Source of the DNA: Amycolatopsis jiangsuensis | GTDB taxonomy: Bacteria > Actinomycetota > Actinomycetes > Mycobacteriales > Pseudonocardiaceae | Length of the DNA stretch: 64,000 nt | Reading direction: 5' to 3' | Assembly (NCBI RefSeq): GCF_014204865.1 | Contig: NZ_JACHMG010000001.1 | Span: 6,040,501-6,104,500, forward strand | In this document: positions 25,852 through 33,554 of the stretch, piece by piece | Position numbering within the stretch: position 1 is the stretch's first letter | How the letters are laid out: each line of letters starts with the position of its first letter | Translations under genes and position numbers: made by a program | The notes under the pieces: generated by a model | Databases searched by the model: none | What the model was told of the DNA's origin: nothing | What the model saw: the letters and a program-made list of their open reading frames with translations, nothing else

Positions 25852-27371
25852 AGCCACTGTCCGGTGCTCCTGTCCCACGCGCCGGTGCGCAGATCCGCGA
25901 CCTTGCGCAGCTCACCCTTGGCCACGCGTTCGGACGGTGTCAGCGGGAGATCGTCGGCGAACGCCCAGAACCGTGGCACCTTGAAGTAGGCCAGCTGCCC
26001 GGCGCAGAACTCAGCCAGCTCCTCCGGTGACGGACGTTCGCCGGCGCACACCACGTACGCTTTCACCTCTTCGCCGCGCAGCTCGTCGGGAACCGCCAGC
26101 ACGGCCGCGAGGCGGATCGCCGGATGTTGCAGCAGCGCGCGTTCCACCTCGTCGGCAGACACGTTCTCCCCGCTGCGCCGGATCATGTCCTTCGTACGGC
26201 CGACGTAGTAGACACGCCCCTCGTCGTCCATCCGCGCGAGGTCACCGGTGTGGAACCAGCCGCCGGCGAAGGCGCGTGCGGTGGCCTCGGGATCTTCGTG
26301 ATAGCCCTGCATCAGGCCGATGCCGCGGATCAGCAGCTCGCCGGTTTCCCCACGGGGCAACGGGTTCCCGTCCTCACCGGCGATCAGCACCTCGCGGTCA
26401 CGGGTCGGCCGCCCGATGCAGCCGGTGCCCACCACGGCGTCGTGGTCCGCCTCGGAGACCCGGATGTCCCCGCCCGTCTCGGTCATCCCGAACGCCTCGA
26501 ACCACGGCACGCCCCACCGCTGTTCGAGCTCGGCGTGCAGATCCGGCGGGATCGCCGAAGCGCAGACCGCGCGTACCCGGTGGTCGCGGTCGGCCGGGTG
26601 CGGCGGCTGGCGCAGCAGCAGCGTGGGCATCATGCCGAGACAGTAGAACCAGGTGACCCCGTGCTCGCGCACCTTGGCCCAGAAGGACGACGGGTGGAAC
26701 CGGTCCAGCACCACGAGTTCCGCCCCGGCGGCGAGGCCGAGTGCGACGTTCCACTGTGGATCGATGTAGTGGAACGGCTGCGCGGTGAGCAGCACGTCCT
26801 GCTCGCCGACCGCGGGGAAGTCGGCGACGAGACCGTTCGCGAGGGTGGTCCAGTAGCGGTGTGGCAGCACGCAGCCCTTCGGCGCGCCGGTGGTGCCCGA
26901 GGTGTACTGGATGTTCATCGGCTGCTCGGCCGCGACTGTGTCGGCTTCCCGGTAGCTGTCCGACTGCAGTGCGCCGGACGTGAGGACCCGCTCGATAGAC
27001 GTGCCCGGTGCGATGTTCTCCAGCAGCTCGACGAATTCCTCCGCAGCCACGGCGAAGCGGGCGCCCGAGTGGCGCAGTACGTGCGCGCCGTCGAACTCGC
27101 GGTAGTTGATGTTCACCGGTACCAGCACCGCGCCGAGCTTCGCGAGCGCGAGCCACAGCAACGGGAATTCGGGTTGGTTGCGCAGCATCACGGCGACCCG
27201 GTCGCCGGCCCGCACGCCCAGCTCGTGCAACGCCGCGGCGAACCGGCCACTGCGCTCGTCGACGTCGGCGAAGGTGAACCGCGCGCCGGTCTCGTCGAAG
27301 AGCCACGCGGTGCGTTCCGGCCAGAGCCGCGCGGCGCGGCTGACCAGCTCGACGAGCGTGTCCGCCTTCAC
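25848..27371 (-). CDS. Acyl-CoA ligase, AMP-forming (CaiC/FadD-like)
   Basis: 507 residues. A3 is QYTSGTTGAPKGCVLPH; A5 EAFGMTETGG; A7 WFHTGDLARMD; A8 GRTKDMIRRSGENVSADEVE; the catalytic lysine is in ERVAKGELRK. A GENVSADEVE form and the FHYIDPQWN segment occur in crotonobetaine/carnitine-CoA ligase relatives and in aromatic-acid ligases, so the acid is uncertain. GTG 27371 overlaps the enoyl-CoA hydratase stop, and its own stop overlaps the TetR gene. Confidence 0.87.
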   Translation of the reverse strand: MKADTLVELVSRAARLWPERTAWLFDETGARFTFADVDERSGRFAAALHELGVRAGDRVAVMLRNQPEFPLLWLALAKLGAVLVPVNINYREFDGAHVLRHSGARFAVAAEEFVELLENIAPGTSIERVLTSGALQSDSYREADTVAAEQPMNIQYTSGTTGAPKGCVLPHRYWTTLANGLVADFPAVGEQDVLLTAQPFHYIDPQWNVALGLAAGAELVVLDRFHPSSFWAKVREHGVTWFYCLGMMPTLLLRQPPHPADRDHRVRAVCASAIPPDLHAELEQRWGVPWFEAFGMTETGGDIRVSEADHDAVVGTGCIGRPTRDREVLIAGEDGNPLPRGETGELLIRGIGLMQGYHEDPEATARAFAGGWFHTGDLARMDDEGRVYYVGRTKDMIRRSGENVSADEVERALLQHPAIRLAAVLAVPDELRGEEVKAYVVCAGERPSPEELAEFCAGQLAYFKVPRFWAFADDLPLTPSERVAKGELRKVADLRTGAWDRSTGQWL

Positions 27372-28111
27372 GATCGGCTCCGGAACGCGTCGGTGGACTC
27401 CCGGACCGCGGCCGAGTGCTCGGTGATCAGCGCATGACTGACCTCCAGCTCCAGTGCCGATTCGAGGGCGTGGTCGATACCGGAGTCGAGCGCGCGCTTG
27501 GCCATCGTGGCGGCCTCCGGCGGATGCTGCGCGATCTTCTCCGCCCAGCCCAGCGCGAGCGGCATCAGCTCTGCCGTGGGCACGGCCGCGTTGACCAGGC
27601 CGAACTCGTGTGCGCGGCGGCCGTCGAACCGCTCGCCGAGCAACAGCAGCTCCTTCGCCCGCAGCGGCCCGACGAGCAGCGGCAGCAATCGCGAGGCGGC
27701 GCCGGTCACGCTCAGGCCGAGCGACACCTCCGGGAATCCGAACACCGCGTCCTCGGCGGCCAGGATCAGGTCGCAGCCGAGCGCGAACTCCGCGCCCGCG
27801 CCGATCGCGTAGCCGTGCACCGCGGCGATCACCGGCTGCGGCAGAGCCCGCAGCCGCCGGGTGACGTCCTGGAGCCGATCCAGCCGTGCGCGGGAATCGC
27901 CCTCGGGCGTGGGTTCCTTGAGGTCGTGCCCCGCGCAGAACGCCCGTCCGTTGCCGGTCAGCAGCACCGCGCGGGCGGAGCTGCGGGCGGCGGCGTCGAG
28001 TGCGGTGAGGAAGTCGTCCACCAGTACGGGCGCGACCGCGTTCAGCCGCTCGGGCCGGTTCAGCCGGATCTGCGCGATGCCGCCATCGACGGCCAGGTCC
28101 ACGGTGCTCAT
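27368..28111 (-). CDS. Enoyl-CoA hydratase/isomerase family protein
   Basis: 247 residues, crotonase fold. Oxyanion-hole stretches are RAFCAGHDLKEP (about residues 58-69) and AIGAGAEFALGCDLILAA. FGFPEVSLGLSVTGAASRLL carries the glutamate position of hydratases. The family also includes isomerases, dehalogenases and C-C hydrolases, so hydration is likely but not certain. It opens a three-gene coupled operon with a ligase and a TetR, consistent with activation then beta-oxidation of one acid. Confidence 0.87.
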   Translation of the reverse strand: MSTVDLAVDGGIAQIRLNRPERLNAVAPVLVDDFLTALDAAARSSARAVLLTGNGRAFCAGHDLKEPTPEGDSRARLDRLQDVTRRLRALPQPVIAAVHGYAIGAGAEFALGCDLILAAEDAVFGFPEVSLGLSVTGAASRLLPLLVGPLRAKELLLLGERFDGRRAHEFGLVNAAVPTAELMPLALGWAEKIAQHPPEAATMAKRALDSGIDHALESALELEVSHALITEHSAAVRESTDAFRSRS

Positions 28112-28122
28112 GAACGCGAGCC

Positions 28123-28151
28123 TAGACGTTCGATCGATCGATCGATAGGGT
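28123..28151 (+). promoter_or_regulatory. Promoter with 16-bp palindromic operator in the spacer
   Basis: TAGACG (28123-28128) and TAGGGT (28146-28151) are 17 bases apart, and the spacer contains the perfect palindrome TCGATCGATCGATCGA (28130-28145), part of four CGAT copies. ATG 28159 follows the -10 by seven bases with no Shine-Dalgarno. The same site lies 19 bases upstream of the divergent hydratase operon start, so one repressor dimer pair could control both sides. Confidence 0.6.
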
Positions 28152-28158
28152 CAGTTCC

Positions 28159-29736
28159 ATGCAGGTCGACGTGGTGTACGAGAACGCCCGGCTGGTCACC
28201 GGGGAAAGTGCGCTGGCCGTGCTGCACGGCCGGATCGTGGCCTTGGGGGAGGACGCGGAGGCGCTGTCCGCGCGGCGGCGGGTGGACCTCGGCGGCGCGT
28301 TCGTGGCGCCCGGCTTCCACGACGCGCACAACCACATGGCCTGGTTCGGCATGGGACTGGACGACGTGCCGCTCAGTGACTGCCGCAGTGTCGAGGAGGT
28401 CTACGACGCGATCGCCCGGCGGGCCGCCGGGCTGCCGGTCGGAAGCTGGGTCGTGGGCAGTGGCTACGACCAGAACAAGCTGACCGGCGGGCAGCATCCG
28501 GACGCCCGCGGGCTGGACCGGGCGGCCCCGGGCATGCTCGTGCGGCTCATGCACACCTCGGGCCACATGACGGTGGTCAACTCCGCCGTGCTCGACCAGT
28601 TGGACCTGGCGAACGTGCCGGTCGGCGGCGACGCGGTGCTCGACGCGTCGGGCGCGCCCACCGGGTTGCTGCGTGAGCAGGCTCAGCTGCTGCTGCGGCC
28701 GTTGACCTACCCGGTGCCGATCGAATCCGTGGTCCGTGGCCTGGACCGGGCGAGCGAGCGTTACCTGTCCGAGGGCATCACGAGCGTGCAGGAGGCGGGG
28801 ATCGGCGGCGGGCTGGTCGGGCAGACGCCCGCCGAGCTGGCCGCCTACCAGCTGGCGCGTGAGCGGGGCGTGCTGCGGGTGCGGAGCACGGTGATGGTGT
28901 CCGCGAGTGTGCTGCACGACCTGCCGGACGGCGCCGGTTTCGGCCTCGACCTCGGCCTGCGCACCGGGCTGGGCGACGAGTGGCTGCGGGTCGGGCCGAT
29001 GAAGCTGTTCGCGGACGGTTCGCTGGTGGGCCGGACGTGCGCGATGCACGAGCCGTTCGCGGGGGAGCCGGACAACCGCGGGTACTTCCAGGTGCCGGAA
29101 GAGGAGCTGGCGCGGACCATCCGGCTCGCGCACGACGCCGGCTGGCAGATCGCGACGCACGCGATCGGCGACCGGGCGATCACGGTGGTGCTGGACGCCT
29201 ACGAAGCCGCGCTGGCCGCGACGCCGCGCGCGGACCACCGGCACCGGATCGAACACTGCGGGGTCCTGCCGCCCGCCGAACTGGCGCGGCTGGCCCGGCT
29301 GCGACTGATCCCGTCGCCGCAGGCCAGGTTCGTCAACGAGCTGGGCGACGGCATGCGTGCCGCGCTCGGGCAGACCCGGGTGCCCTGGTGCTACCGGCTG
29401 CGCAGCCTGCTGGACGCCGGATGCGTGCTCCCGGCCAGCTCCGACCGCCCGGTGGTCGAGGGCGCCCCGCTGCTGGGCCTGGCGGACATGGTGGCGCGCC
29501 GGACATCGACCGGCGCGCCGTTCGCCACGGACGAGGCGCTGACCCCCGCGCAAGCCTTGCGGGCCTACACCTACGGCTCGGCGTACGCCACCTTCGCGGA
29601 GTCCTACCTCGGCACTTTGGAGCCAGGGAAGGTGTCGGACTTCGTCGCGCTGTCGGAGAACCCGCTGTCCACAATGGAGCAGCCGCGGGTGCTGGCGACA
29701 GCGGTGGCCGGCGAACTGCGTTACGAGGCGGGATGA
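28159..29736 (+). CDS. YtcJ-like metal-dependent amidohydrolase
   Basis: 525 residues of the amidohydrolase superfamily. Metal and catalytic positions are GFHDAHNHMAWFG (HxH), GPMKLFADGSLVGRT (candidate bridging lysine and DGS motif), THAIGDRA, HRIEHCG and ASSDRPV (final Asp). The C-terminal ALRAYTYGSAYATF and LGTLEPGKVSDFV are typical of the YtcJ/COG1574 group. It hydrolyses a C-N bond of an unknown amide or ring, possibly releasing the acid activated by the divergent ligase operon. The mRNA is probably leaderless. Confidence 0.87.
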   Translation: MQVDVVYENARLVTGESALAVLHGRIVALGEDAEALSARRRVDLGGAFVAPGFHDAHNHMAWFGMGLDDVPLSDCRSVEEVYDAIARRAAGLPVGSWVVGSGYDQNKLTGGQHPDARGLDRAAPGMLVRLMHTSGHMTVVNSAVLDQLDLANVPVGGDAVLDASGAPTGLLREQAQLLLRPLTYPVPIESVVRGLDRASERYLSEGITSVQEAGIGGGLVGQTPAELAAYQLARERGVLRVRSTVMVSASVLHDLPDGAGFGLDLGLRTGLGDEWLRVGPMKLFADGSLVGRTCAMHEPFAGEPDNRGYFQVPEEELARTIRLAHDAGWQIATHAIGDRAITVVLDAYEAALAATPRADHRHRIEHCGVLPPAELARLARLRLIPSPQARFVNELGDGMRAALGQTRVPWCYRLRSLLDAGCVLPASSDRPVVEGAPLLGLADMVARRTSTGAPFATDEALTPAQALRAYTYGSAYATFAESYLGTLEPGKVSDFVALSENPLSTMEQPRVLATAVAGELRYEAG

Positions 29737-29789
29737 GCCGCGCGAGGCGATCCGGGGCGCGACCGCCCGGCCCCGGCCCGGCCGTCGTA

Positions 29790-30153
29790 CCGGCGGGGTG
29801 GTGGCGCGGCCATCTTCTCCGGTGGGGTGGCGGCGCGGCTCACTTCCTCCGGCGGGGTGGTGGCGCGCGGCTCACCTCTCCGACGGGCGGGGTGGCGGCC
29901 CGGCCGTCGTACTGGCAGGGTGGCGGCGCGGCTTACCTCTTCCGGTGGGGTGGCGGCGCGGCTTACCTCTTCCGGTGGGGTGGCGGCGCGGCTTACCTCT
30001 TCCGGTGGGGTGGCGGCGCGGCTTACCTCTTCCGGTGGGGTGGCGGCGCGGCTTACCTCTTCCGGTGGGGTGGCGGCGCGGCTTACCTCTTCCGGTGGGG
30101 TGGCGGCGCGGCTCACTTCCTCCGGCGGGGTGGTGGCCGTGGCTCACCTCCTT
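29790..30153. repeat. 30-bp G-rich tandem repeat array
   Basis: Five identical 30-bp units start at 29941, 29971, 30001, 30031 and 30061, followed by a variant unit at 30091 and diverged units on both sides (29790-29940 and 30121-30153), about 12 in all. Each unit reads GGTGGGGTGGCGGCGCGG, then a pyrimidine-rich CTTACCTCTTCC. Four G-runs per unit give two-tier quadruplex potential on the plus strand. Because 30 is a multiple of three, several frames are open and encode 10-residue repeats. The array fills the gap between the amidohydrolase stop and the TfoX-like stop. Confidence 0.93.
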
Positions 30154-30494
30154 CGGCGGGCAGGTTTCGGCGGACCCGCTGCGCCGACGAAATCCATCGC
30201 CTCCCTTGCCAGGCCGGTCCACACCAGCGGCGACGCCGGATCCACCGCGAGCCACTCCTTCATCGGCGTCCCCTTGTTCGCGTCGAAGCGGGCCCCGTGG
30301 CCCCCGGTGACCAGGGTGTCCACCCGCGGCTTCGGCAGCTTCACCACCAGTCGGCCACGGACGAACATCGCGAAGATCCGGCCGCGCACCCGCAGCGCAT
30401 GCGAGCCGAAGCCGCGGCTCGCACCCGGTGGGGTGACGTCCGGCAGGTACTGGAACTGGTCGACGAGATCCTCGAACCGTTCGTCCTCGGTCAT
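30144..30494 (-). CDS. TfoX N-terminal-domain-like protein
   Basis: 116 residues from ATG 30494. SRGFGSHALRVRGRIFAMFVR and LVVKLPKPRVDTLV match the TfoX/Sxy N-terminal (DUF1801-unrelated) fold, with the usual GxxxxG-(K/R)-(M/I)-FA motif; the end is GPPKPARRRR. In gamma-proteobacteria TfoX controls competence, but single-domain actinobacterial members are unassigned. Its stop lies at the edge of the 30-bp array, so its 3' untranslated RNA would run through the C-rich strand of the repeats. The longer frame upstream is a shadow of the GNAT and mntR genes. Confidence 0.75.
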   Translation of the reverse strand: MTEDERFEDLVDQFQYLPDVTPPGASRGFGSHALRVRGRIFAMFVRGRLVVKLPKPRVDTLVTGGHGARFDANKGTPMKEWLAVDPASPLVWTGLAREAMDFVGAAGPPKPARRRR

Positions 30495-30548
30495 GCGGGC
30501 GACGGTACCCACCACCACCGACAGAAACCGAACGGAAAGGGGCGCCCG

Positions 30549-30989
30549 ATGCCCGTACGCGACGCCGTCTTCGAGGACGTCGAGGAAATCTGCACGCTGA
30601 TCGAGGAACACGCGGTCTACGAGGACAAACACGACCTCGAGCTCGACCGTGCCGAGATGAGCGGGCACCTGTTCGGGCCGGACCCGAAGGCCTGGGTGCT
30701 GCTGTCCACCCCGCCCGGCCGTCCGGACGTGGTGGCCGGGTTCGCGTTCTGCAGCTGGAACTTCTCCACCTGGGAGGGTCGTCCCGGGATCTGGCTGGAC
30801 GACCTGTTCGTCCGCCCGGAGCATCGCAGGCACGGGCTCGGCCAGGAACTGCTCGACACCCTGCGCGACCGCACCACCGGCCGCGTCGAATGGGACATGC
30901 AGGCGGGCAACGCGAAGGGCGAGGCGTTCTACGCGCAGCTCGGCGCGGAACCGGTGCCGGGCTGGATCCGCTACCGCTGGCGGCCCTGA
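30549..30989 (+). CDS. GNAT acetyltransferase, diamine-acetyltransferase-like
   Basis: 146 residues, one GNAT domain. FVRPEHRRHGLGQELLDTL is motif A, the acetyl-CoA pyrophosphate loop (RRHGLG). The N-terminal DAVFEDVEEICTLIEEHA and the ending VEWDMQAGNAKGEAFYAQLGA follow the layout of spermidine/spermine and thialysine acetyltransferases. The acceptor is thus likely an amine, though not proven. ATG 30549 has AAAGGGG six bases upstream. The upstream part of this frame runs through the repeat array and is not coding. Confidence 0.83.
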   Translation: MPVRDAVFEDVEEICTLIEEHAVYEDKHDLELDRAEMSGHLFGPDPKAWVLLSTPPGRPDVVAGFAFCSWNFSTWEGRPGIWLDDLFVRPEHRRHGLGQELLDTLRDRTTGRVEWDMQAGNAKGEAFYAQLGAEPVPGWIRYRWRP

Positions 30990-31024
30990 CCGGACCGCAC
31001 CTGGACGGCCGCCGCGGCACCGGC

Positions 31025-31039
31025 CCGTATCGTATGCGG
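31025..31039 (+). promoter_or_regulatory. Imperfect dyad and -10 abutting the mntR start
   Basis: CCGTATCGTATGCGG pairs at five of seven positions. It contains TATCGT (31028-31033), a -10 hexamer seven bases before ATG 31041. A regulator bound here would cover both the -10 and the start of a leaderless mRNA. Confidence 0.35.
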
Positions 31040-31040
31040 T

Positions 31041-31724
31041 ATGGGAGATGGTTCCGCCCGGAGGTCGACGTCGGTCGAGGACTACGTGCGGGTGATCTAC
31101 GGGCTCGTCGAACGGGGCGAGCCGGTCACCAACGCGTCGCTGGCCGGACGGCTCGAGGTCAGCCCGTCCTCGGCCTCGGGCATGGTCACCAAGCTCGCGC
31201 AGCTCGGGCTGGTCGAGCACGTGCCCTACCACGGTATCGAGCTGACCGCCGAGGGCAGGCTGCTCGCCCGCTCGGTGCTGCGCCGGCACCGGCTGGTCGA
31301 GACGTACCTGGTCTCCGAGCTGGGCTACACCTGGGACGAGGTGCACGCGGAGGCGGACGCGCTCGAGCACGCGATGTCCGACGTACTGGTGGAGCGCATC
31401 GCGGCGAAGCTCGGCAACCCGGCGCGTGATCCGCACGGCGATCCCATCCCGGCCGCGGACGGCAGCGTCGAGGAGCTGCCGATGCGCATCCTGGACGAGC
31501 TGCCCCCCGGCGCGGTCGGCGAGATCGTGCGGGTCTGGGACACCGATCCGGACCTGTTGCGCTATCTCACCGAGCACGCCATCGCGCTGGGCGAGCGGAT
31601 CGAGGTGGTGGAGCGCCAGCCGTTCGGTGGCCCGATGGTGGTCAAGGTCGGTCAGCCCCCGGACGCCGCGATGCACGCGATCGGCAAGGAGATCGCGCAG
31701 GCCCTGTCGGTCGCGCTGCGCTGA
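31041..31724 (+). CDS. mntR: DtxR-family metalloregulator, MntR-like
   Basis: 227 residues: winged helix (SLAGRLEVSPSSASGMVTKL, about residues 33-52), dimerisation helices, and a C-terminal FeoA/SH3-like domain (from about 150). Metal ligands resemble MntR rather than DtxR. The first-helix ligand is Asp in SVEDYVRVIY, where DtxR/IdeR has Met, and the residue in place of the DtxR Cys is Asp (AEADALEHAMS), with Glu and His conserved. RHRLVETYL supplies the other His. Manganese sensing is therefore inferred. No transporter gene is adjacent. Confidence 0.82.
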   Translation: MGDGSARRSTSVEDYVRVIYGLVERGEPVTNASLAGRLEVSPSSASGMVTKLAQLGLVEHVPYHGIELTAEGRLLARSVLRRHRLVETYLVSELGYTWDEVHAEADALEHAMSDVLVERIAAKLGNPARDPHGDPIPAADGSVEELPMRILDELPPGAVGEIVRVWDTDPDLLRYLTEHAIALGERIEVVERQPFGGPMVVKVGQPPDAAMHAIGKEIAQALSVALR

Positions 31725-31891
31725 TCCCGCGACCGGAATCTCACCCGAGCGGCCTTCGCGACCCAGCCACTGTTCCACTGTGGACACTCCGCGGCCGCCG
31801 GATGTTGCCGCACCCGAGTGAGTGCCCTTCCGATCAAGCCGGGTGCGGGCCTACCCTCCGAGTTTTCCGCACATGTGGTTCGGAGTGGGCG

Positions 31892-32218
31892 ATGACGCCT
31901 CGTCGAGCGGTCGGGCAACCGGAGCGGACGGACCCCGGTCTCGAGCGGCTGCTCGAGACCGGTCCGTTCGCCGAGGCGCTGCGGGCGGCGATCCGGGCGC
32001 GCGGGCTCGGGCTGGAACGGATCCGGTACCGGCTGCGGGACCGGGGCACGTCACTGAGCCTCGCGACCTTGAGTCACTGGCAGTCCGGCCGGTGCCGTCC
32101 GGAACGCCGGGACTCTTTGCTGGCGTTGAGAAATCTCGAAGACATCCTCGGCGTGCCGGACGGTGCGCTGCGCCGGCTGGTGGGACCGCCGCGCTCCCGT
32201 GGCCGTCACCGGCATTAA
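31892..32218 (+). CDS. Short helix-turn-helix protein, possibly truncated
   Basis: 108 residues from ATG 31892. The centre (FAEALRAAIRARGLGLERIR to LSLATLSHWQSGRCRPERRD) is an XRE-like helix-turn-helix in which TLSHWQSGRCRPER is the recognition region. From memory, longer actinobacterial proteins start this way and continue for 200 or more residues; here the frame stops after GPPRSRGRHRH. It is either a stand-alone DNA-binding module or a remnant. The 41 bases after the stop hold direct repeats leading into the alcohol dehydrogenase gene. Confidence 0.6.
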   Translation: MTPRRAVGQPERTDPGLERLLETGPFAEALRAAIRARGLGLERIRYRLRDRGTSLSLATLSHWQSGRCRPERRDSLLALRNLEDILGVPDGALRRLVGPPRSRGRHRH

Positions 32219-32254
32219 ACGGCACTGAAGCGGCACTGAATCGGCACTTACCAT
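32210..32254 (+). promoter_or_regulatory. 11-bp-spaced CGGCACT direct repeats with a terminal -10
   Basis: CGGCACT occurs at 32220, 32231 and 32242, each 11 bases apart, with a weaker CGGCATT at 32210. Directly after the third copy comes TACCAT (32249-32254), a -10 seven bases before ATG 32262. Heptamers on one face of the helix resemble the binding layout of SARP-type activators; identity of any activator is unknown. Confidence 0.5.
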
Positions 32255-32261
32255 CGGGCGC

Positions 32262-33326
32262 ATGCGTGCGGTGGTGATCGAGGAGTTCGGGGTCGTGCCC
32301 CGGGTACTGGACGTGCCGGATCCCGCGGTCCCCGGCGGTGGCGTCGTCATCGCGGTCGAGGCGACCGGGGTCTGCCGCAGTGACTGGCACACCTGGCAGG
32401 GCCACGACGAGGCGGTGCGGCTGCCGCACGTCGCCGGGCACGAGCTGGCCGGGCGGATCGCCGCGGTCGGTGCGGGGGTACGGGGCTGGCCGGTCGGCAC
32501 GCGGGTGACCGTCCCGTTCGTCTGCGCCTGCGGTGTCTGCGTCCAGTGCGCCCGCGGTGACCAGCAGATCTGTGACGACGAATTCCAGCCCGGCGCGACG
32601 CACTGGGGTTCGTTCGCCGAGCTGGTGGCCATCGACCACGCTCAGGCGAACTTGGTCGCGTTGCCGGACGCGATGACGTCTCCCGAAGCAGCCGCGCTCG
32701 GCTGTCGCTTCGGCACGGCCTTTCGCGCAGTGTTCCGTCAGGGCGGCGTACGCGCGGGGCAGTGGGTGTCCGTGTACGGCTGTGGTGGTGTCGGTATCTC
32801 CGCAGTGCTGCTCGCCGCGGCTGCGGGCGCGAAGGTGGTGGCAGTAGACGTTTCGCCGCACGCGCGTGCGTTGGCCGAACGTTCGGGGGCCGTCCTCAGC
32901 GTCGACGCCGGTGCGTTCGACAGTCCCGAGACGCTGGCCGCGCACGTCCGAGCGCTCACCGACGGCGGCACGCACGTTTCGCTGGACTGTCTCGGCTCGC
33001 CGTCGACCTGCGCGGCTTCCGTCGGCAGCCTTCGCAAGCGCGGACGTCACGTACAGGCCGGTTTGATGCCGCCTGCTCAGGGTGCCGCACCGATCCCGAT
33101 GCACCGGGTCATCGGCAACGAGCTGGAGATCGTCGGTGTCCACGGTCTGCCGGCCCACGAGTACCCGGAGCTGCTCGGCCTGGTCGAACGGTCCGGGATC
33201 GACCTGGCCGGGCTGGTCGGGCAGCGGATCGGGCTGGACGGGGTACCGGCGGCGCTCGCCGCGATGACCGATCCGGTGCCGGCCCGCGCCGGGGTCACCG
33301 TGGTCGACCTCGTTTCCGAGTTGTAG
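32262..33326 (+). CDS. Zinc-dependent alcohol dehydrogenase
   Basis: 354 residues. Catalytic zinc ligands are in ATGVCRSDWHTW and the GHELAGR motif; the structural zinc cluster is CACGVCVQCARGDQQIC. VYGCGGVGISAVLLAAAAGA binds NAD(P), with VVAVDVSPHA after it. It resembles the threonine/secondary-alcohol dehydrogenase branch, but substrate is open. The start has no Shine-Dalgarno and a -10 seven bases upstream. A GC-rich hairpin (33399-33433) about 75 bases after the stop may terminate it. Confidence 0.88.
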   Translation: MRAVVIEEFGVVPRVLDVPDPAVPGGGVVIAVEATGVCRSDWHTWQGHDEAVRLPHVAGHELAGRIAAVGAGVRGWPVGTRVTVPFVCACGVCVQCARGDQQICDDEFQPGATHWGSFAELVAIDHAQANLVALPDAMTSPEAAALGCRFGTAFRAVFRQGGVRAGQWVSVYGCGGVGISAVLLAAAAGAKVVAVDVSPHARALAERSGAVLSVDAGAFDSPETLAAHVRALTDGGTHVSLDCLGSPSTCAASVGSLRKRGRHVQAGLMPPAQGAAPIPMHRVIGNELEIVGVHGLPAHEYPELLGLVERSGIDLAGLVGQRIGLDGVPAALAAMTDPVPARAGVTVVDLVSEL

Positions 33327-33398
33327 CTGGTCAGGACTGGTGCGCGGGCCATCGGTGTGGAATTCTGCGGACGTGGCGGCACGTGGCGAGGGGAACCC

Positions 33399-33433
33399 GC
33401 CGCAGGAGCGCCCGCCCGGGTGGCTCCTGCGGC
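33399..33433 (+). terminator. Hairpin downstream of the alcohol dehydrogenase gene
   Basis: GCCGCAGGAGC (33399-33409) and GCTCCTGCGGC (33423-33433) are perfect complements around a 13-base GC-rich loop. Confidence 0.55.
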
Positions 33434-33449
33434 CGTCCGCCCGGCACGA

Positions 33450-33554
33450 CGGCCCGGCGCGATCGGCCCCGCACTGTCGGCCCGGCTCAACCGACCCCGC
33501 ACCGTCGGCCCAGCACAGTCGGCCGGCTCGACCCGCTCGGTACAGTCGGCTCGG
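33450..33554 (+). repeat. 14-bp tandem array running into the alkB promoter
   Basis: Six 14-bp units (starts 33450, 33464, 33478, 33492, 33506, 33520) plus a 13-bp and a partial unit, with consensus CGGCCCNGCACNGT. The penultimate unit ends TACAGT (33541-33546), a -10 hexamer seven bases before GTG 33554. Earlier units end ACTGT, ACCGT or CACAGT, one or two changes from that hexamer. Confidence 0.8.

Noticed and set aside
28131..28146. Four CGAT copies as a neutral microsatellite
   Set aside because: The position exactly between -35 and -10 and the dyad symmetry fit an operator better, though slippage may have made it.
29721..30116. Minus-strand frame encoding 10-residue AATPPEEVSR repeats
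   Set aside because: It is produced by the 30-bp array, overlaps the amidohydrolase end and has no ribosome site. Other frames of the array are equally open.
29941..30120. CRISPR-like direct repeats
   Set aside because: Units are contiguous without variable spacers and no cas gene is near, so it is a minisatellite.
28980..30548. Long plus-strand frame joining the amidohydrolase region to the GNAT gene
   Set aside because: Only the last 146 codons (from ATG 30549 with a good ribosome site) form a domain. The rest is a shadow of the amidohydrolase and the repeat array.
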